Shown: piece by piece, positions 58,704-64,000 of the stretch | How the letters are laid out: the number at the start of each line of letters is the position of its first letter | Position numbering within the stretch: position 1 is the stretch's first letter | Assembly (NCBI GenBank): GCA_905193155.1 | Contig: CAJJNQ010000008.1 | Location: 1-64,000, forward strand | Direction: 5' to 3' | Length of the DNA: 64,000 bases | DNA from: an uncultured Christensenella sp. | Lineage (GTDB): Bacteria; Bacillota; Clostridia; Christensenellales; UBA1750 | Notes under the pieces: model-generated | What the model was told of the DNA's origin: nothing | Seen by the model: only the letters and a program-made list of their open reading frames with translations | Databases searched by the model: none | Program-made: the position numbers and the translations under genes

Positions 58704-58732
58704 TTGCAAAATGAAACTCTATCCTATATGAT
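58704..58732 (+). promoter_or_regulatory. Promoter of the obgE operon
   Basis: TTGCAA (58704-58709) and TATGAT (58727-58732) have a 17-base spacer. The -10 overlaps a short inverted repeat CTATCCTATATGATAGG (58719-58735). Confidence 0.7.
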
Positions 58733-58773
58733 AGGAAGGTCTGAAAAAAATACTGTGGATTTGGAGAGAAAAG

Positions 58774-60048
58774 ATGTCATCCTTTGTTGATATTGTTAGA
58801 ATTAAGCTAAAAGCGGGCAACGGCGGCGACGGAAAGGTAAACTTCCACCGCGAAAAGTTCGTGCAGGCGGGCGGCCCGGACGGCGGCGACGGCGGCAAGG
58901 GCGGCGATATCGTCTTTGTGGCCGATCCCGGCATGCATACGCTGCTGGATTTCCGCTTCAACCGCAAATTTTATGCCGAAGCGGGGCAGACCGGCGGCCC
59001 GGCGCGCTCCAACGGCAAGAGCGGCCAGGACCTGATCATCAAGGTTCCGGCCGGCACGTTGATTCGCGACATGAATACCGGTAAGGTCATTGCGGATATT
59101 CAGGAGATCGGCGTTCCGCGCGTAGTGCTCCACGGCGGCCGCGGCGGCTGGGGAAACAGCCACTTTGCAACGCCCACCCGCCAAGCGCCGAACTTCGCCA
59201 AGCCGGGTGTGCGCACGGAGATTTTCGACGTGCAATTGGAGCTAAAAACCATTGCGGACGTCGGATTGGTAGGCTTCCCCAACGTGGGCAAGTCTACGAT
59301 TCTGTCTGTGCTGACGGCTGCAAAGCCCAAGATCGCGAATTACCACTTTACCACCCTGCTGCCGAACCTCGGCGTGGTCAAGGCGCATTCGGACGGCTTT
59401 GTGCTGGCGGATATCCCCGGCCTGATCGAGGGCGCAAGCGAAGGCGCAGGCCTTGGTCACGAATTCCTGCGCCATGTCGAGCGCACGCGGCTGCTGCTGC
59501 ATGTGCTGGATATTTCCGGCTGCGAAGGACGCGATCCGCTGGAGGATCTGGACATCATCAACAACGAATTGGCCAAATATAAGGAGCTCAGCAAAAAGCC
59601 GCAGCTCATTGTCTGCAACAAGATGGATATGGACGGTGCGCAGGAAAACCTGGAGCGTCTGCAAAAGAAACTGGAAGGAACGGGCACGGAGATCTTCCCG
59701 GTTTCTGCTGCGACGGTGCAGGGCTTTGCGCCGCTGGTCAACCGCTGCATGGAGCTGCTGCGCGAGCTGCCGCCCATCGAATCCTTTGAAGAAGAGAGCG
59801 GCGCGGATGAGTTTAAGCCTGCACAGGGCGAATCCTTTATTGTCCGCCGTGAAAACGACTGGTTTGTGGTCGAAGGCCCCGGTGTGGACGGGCTGATGCA
59901 GCGCATCAACATGGACGATGCGGAGAGCATGGCCTATTTCGAGCGCACGCTCCGCCGCATGGGCGTAATCGACGAGCTGCGCGCCAAGGGCGCGACCGAC
60001 GGCGATAACGTTCGAATGGGCGACGTCGAATTTGAATTCATCAACTAA
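58774..60048 (+). CDS. obgE: GTPase Obg
   Basis: Obg is an essential GTPase in ribosome assembly and stress control. The 424-aa product has the glycine-rich Obg domain (about 1-158; GGPDGGDGGKGGDI), the G domain with GFPNVGKST, DIPGLIEGASEGAGLGHEFLRH and NKMD, and a C-terminal OCT domain. GGAGAG precedes the ATG. yhbY follows 18 bases later. Confidence 0.97.
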   Translation: MSSFVDIVRIKLKAGNGGDGKVNFHREKFVQAGGPDGGDGGKGGDIVFVADPGMHTLLDFRFNRKFYAEAGQTGGPARSNGKSGQDLIIKVPAGTLIRDMNTGKVIADIQEIGVPRVVLHGGRGGWGNSHFATPTRQAPNFAKPGVRTEIFDVQLELKTIADVGLVGFPNVGKSTILSVLTAAKPKIANYHFTTLLPNLGVVKAHSDGFVLADIPGLIEGASEGAGLGHEFLRHVERTRLLLHVLDISGCEGRDPLEDLDIINNELAKYKELSKKPQLIVCNKMDMDGAQENLERLQKKLEGTGTEIFPVSAATVQGFAPLVNRCMELLRELPPIESFEEESGADEFKPAQGESFIVRRENDWFVVEGPGVDGLMQRINMDDAESMAYFERTLRRMGVIDELRAKGATDGDNVRMGDVEFEFIN

Positions 60049-60066
60049 AAGAGAGGGTTTAAGATC

Positions 60067-60369
60067 ATGGCTTTGACTTCCAAGCAGCGGGCGTATCTCC
60101 GCTCGCTGGCAAATACGATGGATCCTATCGTGCAGATCGGCAAAGAGGGTATTACGCCGAATCTCGTTAAGCAGACTTGGGACGCGCTGGAGGCGCGTGA
60201 GCTCATCAAAGTGCAACTGCTTAAAAATGCGCCGTATGAGACGCGCGAGGCCTGCGATACACTCTGCGAACAGGTTCATGCCGATCCCGTGCAGTGCGTG
60301 GGCTATCGCTTTGTGCTTTATCGCCGCGCCCGAAAGGACTCCAAGATCAATTTCGATCAGATGAACTAA
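60067..60369 (+). CDS. yhbY: YhbY/CRM-domain RNA-binding protein
   Basis: The 100-aa protein has the CRM fold: MALTSKQRAYLRSLANTMDPIVQIGKEGIT at the N-terminus and the conserved YRFVLYRR near the end. YhbY (Bacillus YqeI) associates with pre-50S ribosomes. It ends four bases into the convergent membrane-protein gene. Confidence 0.93.
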   Translation: MALTSKQRAYLRSLANTMDPIVQIGKEGITPNLVKQTWDALEARELIKVQLLKNAPYETREACDTLCEQVHADPVQCVGYRFVLYRRARKDSKINFDQMN

Positions 60370-61151
60370 AATAACCGACGTTTTTGTCGGGGCGTTTCCT
60401 TGCTCAGCAGGGAAAGCATCACAAGGCCCAGACCGGGGAGCAATGCGCTCCACGCACCCGTAAACAGATAAAAAAGAATCATCATCCATCCCAGGAACAG
60501 ATATCGCAGGGATCTTGCCGGCTGCATCGCATCGCGCAGCAGCGGCAGGATCATGCGCTGTTTTGGCAATGAATCGTCTGAAACCTCTACCGAAAAACAA
60601 TCGACAAAGGGGAGCGTGTCAGCTGCAATCAGCCGAAGAGGCGGCGTGAGGCTCGCGGCATATTGCTCGGCTTGTGCGGTGCTTCCGCCTGCGCAAATCA
60701 ATATCCCGGGCGTGTTTTTGCGCAGCCGGTGAAACGCATGCACTCCGTTGACCGATACCGGCTGAGGCTCCTGACAAAGACCTGCTGCAAACAGCTGCCC
60801 TTTCTCGTCCGTCAAAAATACGAGCTTGCCGTTTGCACCGCTCTTTTGCAGATCGAACGCACCGCATAACGCAGTTCCGGCAATGGAGAGCGCAGTCTCT
60901 TCCGGCAGCATGGTCAATCGGTAAACAGCAGCGCGCCGGCGAGCCGCTTCCGATTGCGTTTTGCCTTTGCGGCAGCTTATCCGCTGCACAAGCAGCACAT
61001 AAGCCCAGCAGACGAGCACGGTCAGCAATCCGGCCAGCAGCACTGCCCAACCGACGCCGTGCAAACGGGTAGCAAACCATAGAAAGCTGAGCACAAATAG
61101 CAGCAAAATCCCCGCGATGCGATCCAGCCAGCGAGAAATGTGCGTTCGCAT
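60366..61151 (-). CDS. Membrane protein of unknown function
   Basis: I do not recognise this 261-aa protein. It has two N-terminal membrane spans (about 12-30 and 34-55), a soluble alpha/beta domain (about 75-215) with GKLVFLTDEKGQLFAAGL and NTPGILICAGGS, and two C-terminal spans. The soluble part resembles a small nuclease or NERD-like fold only vaguely. The start at 61151 is set by GGAGGTG; a longer upstream frame is unsupported. It interrupts the obg-yhbY-nadD series on the opposite strand. Confidence 0.7.
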   Translation of the reverse strand: MRTHISRWLDRIAGILLLFVLSFLWFATRLHGVGWAVLLAGLLTVLVCWAYVLLVQRISCRKGKTQSEAARRRAAVYRLTMLPEETALSIAGTALCGAFDLQKSGANGKLVFLTDEKGQLFAAGLCQEPQPVSVNGVHAFHRLRKNTPGILICAGGSTAQAEQYAASLTPPLRLIAADTLPFVDCFSVEVSDDSLPKQRMILPLLRDAMQPARSLRYLFLGWMMILFYLFTGAWSALLPGLGLVMLSLLSKETPRQKRRLF

Positions 61152-61203
61152 GGCATCACCTCCGTATTTCCAGATTATTCTTTCCTTCTTTATAGAAAAA
61201 TAT

Positions 61204-61232
61204 TTTACATTTTTCCTAAAATCGGTTATACT
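61204..61232 (+). promoter_or_regulatory. Promoter of nadD-yqeK-rsfS
   Basis: TTTACA (61204-61209) and TATACT (61227-61232) have a 17-base spacer, 30 bases before the start. Confidence 0.65.
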
Positions 61233-61261
61233 AAATAAGGAACAGCTTGGAGTGTGTGAAC

Positions 61262-61873
61262 ATGAGCAGGAATCTTCGCGTAGGCCTAATGGGCGGCAGC
61301 TTTGACCCCATTCACATAGGGCATGTGCGCATTGCTTCCGAGGCGCGCAAGGCCCTTGACTTGGATCGCGTGCTGTTCCTCCCTTCGGGTCGTCCTCCGC
61401 ACAAGGCGCATCTGGGCGCAAGTGCGGCGCAGCGGCTGGAGATGACGAAGCTGGCCACACAGGGGCTTCCCTGGGCCGAGGCCAGCGATATCGAAGTCTT
61501 TCGCGAAGGCACCATCTACACGGTGGATACGCTGACCATCCTGACGGCACAGCATCCGGAAACGGATTTCTATTATATCATCGGGGCGGATACGCTGCTC
61601 GACCTTCCCAACTGGCGCAATACGAAAAAGGTGTGCACGATGTGCCGCTTTATCTGCGTTCGCCGTCCGGGCATCGATTCCCGCCGGATGGAGGAGACGC
61701 TGGAACGCCTGCATGCGGAATGCGACGCAAATGTGGAGATGGTGAACGCCTTCGGGCCGGACATTTCCTCTACTGAAATTCGAAACCGCATCCGCAGCGG
61801 CGAGCCGACCGACGGCCTGCTGCCGGAAGCTGTCCGTGTTTATATCGACAGGGAGAAACTGTATCGCTTATGA
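61262..61873 (+). CDS. nadD: Nicotinate-nucleotide adenylyltransferase
   Basis: NadD adenylates nicotinate mononucleotide in NAD synthesis. The 203-aa product has the nucleotidyltransferase motif GGSFDPIHIGHVRIA and the second motif ISSTEIRNRI, with LPSGRPPHK between. The start at ATG 61262 follows GGAG at a slightly long spacing. It overlaps yqeK by four bases. Confidence 0.96.
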   Translation: MSRNLRVGLMGGSFDPIHIGHVRIASEARKALDLDRVLFLPSGRPPHKAHLGASAAQRLEMTKLATQGLPWAEASDIEVFREGTIYTVDTLTILTAQHPETDFYYIIGADTLLDLPNWRNTKKVCTMCRFICVRRPGIDSRRMEETLERLHAECDANVEMVNAFGPDISSTEIRNRIRSGEPTDGLLPEAVRVYIDREKLYRL

Positions 61874-62475
61874 AGCGTTTAGACGAACCTCAGCGCAGGA
61901 TATACATACAATACTTGGAGAACCATGTGCGTCCCAAACGCCTGAAGCATAGCCTGGGCGTTGCGCAAACGGCTGTGGAATTGGCTGAAAAATATGGCGC
62001 AGACCCCGTAAAAGCTGAAATTGCGGGCCTTCTTCATGACTGCTCAAAAGGGCTGAGCGAAGAAGAAATGGTGCGGGCAGCTTACGCTTACGGCTTGCAT
62101 CCCGACGTCTATCAGCTGGATTCCCCGCAGCTTCTGCACCCTTATGTCAGCGCAGAAATGGCAAAGCAGGATCTCGGCGTGACTGATGAAGAAGTGCTCA
62201 ATGCCATCCGCAGACATATGTGCGGAGCGCCCGACATGACGACGCTGGACGCCGTGATCAACCTGGCTGACTATATCGAGCCGAACCGTTCCTATCCCGA
62301 TGTTGATGAAATTCGTCAAATGGCCAAAGGATCTCTCTTTGACACACTCTGCGAATGTCTGGGCAGAACCATGATCCTGACCATCCGCGAAGGGAGCGTT
62401 GTGCATCCCGACACCCTCACAACCTGGAACGCTATGAAAATGCGCGCCAAAGCTCAAAAGGAGAAAGCAAAATGA
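61870..62475 (+). CDS. yqeK: YqeK-family HD phosphohydrolase (symmetrical Ap4A hydrolase)
   Basis: The 201-aa HD-domain protein has His27 (KHSLGV), the His56-Asp57 pair in LLHDCSKG, and later metal-ligand segments RRHMCG and NLADYIEPNR. YqeK proteins hydrolyse diadenosine tetraphosphate to two ADP. It overlaps nadD and rsfS with ATGA junctions, the standard Firmicutes order. Confidence 0.94.
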   Translation: MKRLDEPQRRIYIQYLENHVRPKRLKHSLGVAQTAVELAEKYGADPVKAEIAGLLHDCSKGLSEEEMVRAAYAYGLHPDVYQLDSPQLLHPYVSAEMAKQDLGVTDEEVLNAIRRHMCGAPDMTTLDAVINLADYIEPNRSYPDVDEIRQMAKGSLFDTLCECLGRTMILTIREGSVVHPDTLTTWNAMKMRAKAQKEKAK

Positions 62476-62831
62476 CTGAAAATATCAAAGAAATCGCCCT
62501 CAAGGCTTGTGATATCATTAACGAAAAGCTCGGTACCGACATCGTCTGCCTCGACATCACCCACATGACCGTCATCGCCGACTATTTTGTCATCGCTTCC
62601 GGCCGCAATCCCAACCATGTCAAGTCTCTCTATGACGAACTGGAAGTCAAGATGGAGGAGATGGGCTATCCGCTCATCCGTTCCGAAGGTTACGCGGAAG
62701 GCCGCTGGATTGTCATGGACTTTGCTGTGATCATTGTACATCTCTTCTATGAGCCGGAGCGCGAATTCTATCATCTGGAGCGTCTCTGGGACGACGGCGG
62801 AAATCGCGTTGCCTTCGAGCCCAAGAATTGA
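62472..62831 (+). CDS. rsfS: Ribosome silencing factor RsfS
   Basis: RsfS binds L14 on the 50S subunit and blocks joining when nutrients are low. The 119-aa product has VCLDITHMTVIADYFVIASG and the conserved DFAVIIVHLFYEPEREFYHLERLW. The start at 62472 overlaps yqeK by four bases. A hairpin terminator follows. Confidence 0.96.
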   Translation: MTENIKEIALKACDIINEKLGTDIVCLDITHMTVIADYFVIASGRNPNHVKSLYDELEVKMEEMGYPLIRSEGYAEGRWIVMDFAVIIVHLFYEPEREFYHLERLWDDGGNRVAFEPKN

Positions 62832-62867
62832 TTTCCGGATTGGGCGTCTAATGGAGAATAGGGGGGA

Positions 62868-62901
62868 CTTTCCCTTTGAAATAAAAGGGAGGGCTTGTTT
62901 T
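62868..62901 (+). terminator. Terminator after rsfS
   Basis: CTTTCCCTTT (62868-62877) pairs with AAAGGGAGGG (62884-62893), using two G-U pairs, followed by CTTGTTTTC. Confidence 0.7.
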
Positions 62902-62945
62902 CTGTACCTTTTCAATCGAGAAATTGTGCGTCTCTTTTTCAGGGG

Positions 62946-62974
62946 TTGCATTTCTCCGAAGGATGGTTTATAAT
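62946..62974 (+). promoter_or_regulatory. Promoter of the SRP RNA gene
   Basis: TTGCAT (62946-62951) and a perfect TATAAT (62969-62974) have a 17-base spacer. Confidence 0.8.
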
Positions 62975-62980
62975 ATTGTA

Positions 62981-63155
62981 GTCGTCTTATTGCGTCAGCA
63001 ATTTGCCGCACTAGGCCGTAAGGCGGAATTCCCTGTTCTACGGGTCCCGTGCAACGTCGCACCGTGAATCGTGTCAGGTCCGGAAGGAAGCAGCACTAAG
63101 CGGATCGCGGGGTGTGCCGCGGGGAAGTCTGCAAAATGGGGTGTGCGGCATTCCA
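62981..63155 (+). ncRNA. ffs: Signal recognition particle RNA
   Basis: The domain IV core is unmistakable: GTGTCAGGTCCGGAAGGAAG followed by CAGCACTAAG at about 63077-63106, the Ffh-binding loop. TGCCGCAC (63003-63010 region) pairs with GTGCGGCA (63143-63150 region) to close the RNA, and GCCGTAAGGC forms a small 5' hairpin. It appears longer than the 4.5S type but shorter than the Bacillus large type. The ends are estimated from the promoter and terminator. Confidence 0.92.
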
Positions 63156-63157
63156 TA

Positions 63158-63188
63158 AGACTGTCCGAAACCTTCGGGCAGTCTTTTT
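63158..63188 (+). terminator. Terminator of the SRP RNA gene
   Basis: AAGACTGTCCGAA and TTCGGGCAGTCTT form a 13-base-pair stem (one G-U-type step) around ACC, followed by a T run. Confidence 0.85.
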
Positions 63189-63214
63189 CATTATTCGAAA
63201 AATGGGGGAGTACA

Positions 63215-63553
63215 GTGAATATTCAGATCTTCATGTCAAAGAAAAACTTCGATTGCCAAAAAGCAGAGCGCTGGTTCAAGGAGCGCGGCATCCGCTTTCA
63301 GTCTGTTGATCTGGTAAAAAAAGGCATGAGTCCGAAGGAGTTTGATTCCGTTGCCTCGCAGATCGGTCTGATGAACATGATCGATACGGAAAATAAAAAA
63401 TATGCGGAATCTGCTGTGCGCTTTATGAGCGACAAAAACATGATTCGCACACAGCTGCTGGAAAATCCGTCCCTGATCAAGGGGCCGATTGTGCGAAACG
63501 GCCGATTGGCTACGGTGGGGTATTGCCCGGACGTGTGGGAGAAATGGGAATGA
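63215..63553 (+). CDS. ArsC/Spx-family protein
   Basis: The 112-aa protein has the thioredoxin-like ArsC fold: IQIFMSKKNFDCQKAERWFKERGIRFQSVDL at the start and LIKGPIVRNGRLATVGY near the end. The N-terminal motif keeps one cysteine, without the CxxC of Spx. It could be a reductase or a regulator; the sequence does not decide. GTG 63215 follows GGGGGAG. Its stop overlaps the next gene (ATGA). Confidence 0.85.
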   Translation: MNIQIFMSKKNFDCQKAERWFKERGIRFQSVDLVKKGMSPKEFDSVASQIGLMNMIDTENKKYAESAVRFMSDKNMIRTQLLENPSLIKGPIVRNGRLATVGYCPDVWEKWE

Positions 63554-64000
63554 GCGCCCATATTTTCGTCTGCGAGGATGACCTGCCCATGGCGCAGGAC
63601 CTCTGCGCTATATTGAGAAAGTACGGCTATGAGGCGGATTTCACCCGGTCATTCTCAAATGTTGCGGCGGATATCGCAGCGCAGAAGCCTGATCTGGTGC
63701 TGCTGGATATCAATTTACCGCAGTATGATGGATTCCATATTTGCCGTGAGCTGCGTAAGGCCAGCGAAATCCCTGTCATCATGATTACCAGCCGGGACAG
63801 CGAGATGGATGAGCTGATGAGCATGAATCTCGGCGCAGATGATTATGTCACCAAGCCGTTTAATATGCAGATTCTGCTGGCACACATTGCTTCCGTGCTG
63901 CGCCGCAGCACGCCTGTGCAGGAAAATGTGCTGACCCATCGCGGGGCGGTGTTGAATCTCACTCGAGGTACACTGGAATTTGCGGGAAACACCATAGAGC
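63550..64000 (+). CDS. OmpR-family response regulator, cut by window end
   Basis: The visible 150 residues contain a full receiver domain with Glu9-Asp10-Asp11, phospho-acceptor Asp53 (LLDINLP) and Lys in TKPFNMQ, and the beginning of a winged-helix domain (LNLTRGTLEFAGN). A histidine kinase gene probably follows beyond the window. The ATG overlaps the stop of the ArsC-like gene. Confidence 0.9.
   Translation, partial: MSAHIFVCEDDLPMAQDLCAILRKYGYEADFTRSFSNVAADIAAQKPDLVLLDINLPQYDGFHICRELRKASEIPVIMITSRDSEMDELMSMNLGADDYVTKPFNMQILLAHIASVLRRSTPVQENVLTHRGAVLNLTRGTLEFAGNTIE

Noticed and set aside
1..64000. tRNA genes, CRISPR arrays, insertion sequences, prophage genes
   Set aside because: Both strands were read for these and none was seen; gene order is that of a conserved chromosomal region.

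Overview
The window is about 64 kb of chromosome from a spore-forming, probably anaerobic, low-G+C-lineage Gram-positive bacterium (Firmicutes, class Clostridia) whose own base composition is fairly GC-rich. The basis is gene content and order: the complete spoIIIA operon, gpr-spoIIP, spoIVB-spo0A, holA-rpsT, nusB-folD-xseAB-ispA-dxs-tlyA-nadK-argR-recN, and obg-yhbY-nadD-yqeK-rsfS all follow known Firmicutes synteny. Shine-Dalgarno sites are strong, and GTG and TTG starts are common. No phage, insertion sequence, CRISPR array or tRNA was seen. The species cannot be named from the sequence.

Layout. 0.1-7.7 kb: recG, a Tic20/DUF4870-like membrane protein, a lipid kinase with an apparent frameshift, a metallo-hydrolase, an nfnAB-type transhydrogenase pair on the minus strand and a NUDIX hydrolase. 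7.7-13.6 kb: a minus-strand histidine operon hisZ-hisG-hisD-hisB-hisA-hisF/IE, in which HisF is fused to HisI and HisE and no hisH is present. 13.8-16.4 kb: an unknown 65-aa protein, a DedA/TVP38 membrane protein and a D,D-carboxypeptidase. 16.7-22.3 kb: a two-component system followed by two GerMN-domain proteins and holA. 22.4-29.9 kb: rpsT, gpr, spoIIP, murI and spoIIIAA-AH, with a very short SpoIIIAF. 30.0-36.4 kb: the asp23/amaP/DUF2273 envelope genes, nusB, a TsaD paralogue, folD, xseAB, ispA and a DUF212 protein.

36.44-37.68 kb is the highlight: a roughly 600-nt non-coding region whose two ends pair with each other, with its own consensus promoter, lying between ispA and dxs and directly upstream of an OapA homologue that keeps the DxxxD pair. 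This is an OLE (ornate, large, extremophilic) RNA locus with its membrane partner. It continues with dxs, tlyA, nadK, argR and recN, an inserted XRE-type regulator, spoIVB, a Spo0A orthologue with a degenerate receiver domain, a SpoIIM-like protein and deoB.

48-64 kb: an AT-rich DUF4304 gene, a second D,D-carboxypeptidase whose ribosome binding site lies in a hairpin, a TIM-barrel protein, an EF-G-like GTPase, a YbjN protein, an AI-2E-type permease with a TetR regulator, a lipid acyltransferase, a cysteine desulfurase divergent from a DUF3343 carrier protein, nth, obgE, yhbY, a membrane protein, nadD, yqeK, rsfS, the SRP RNA gene, an ArsC/Spx-like protein and a response regulator cut by the window end.
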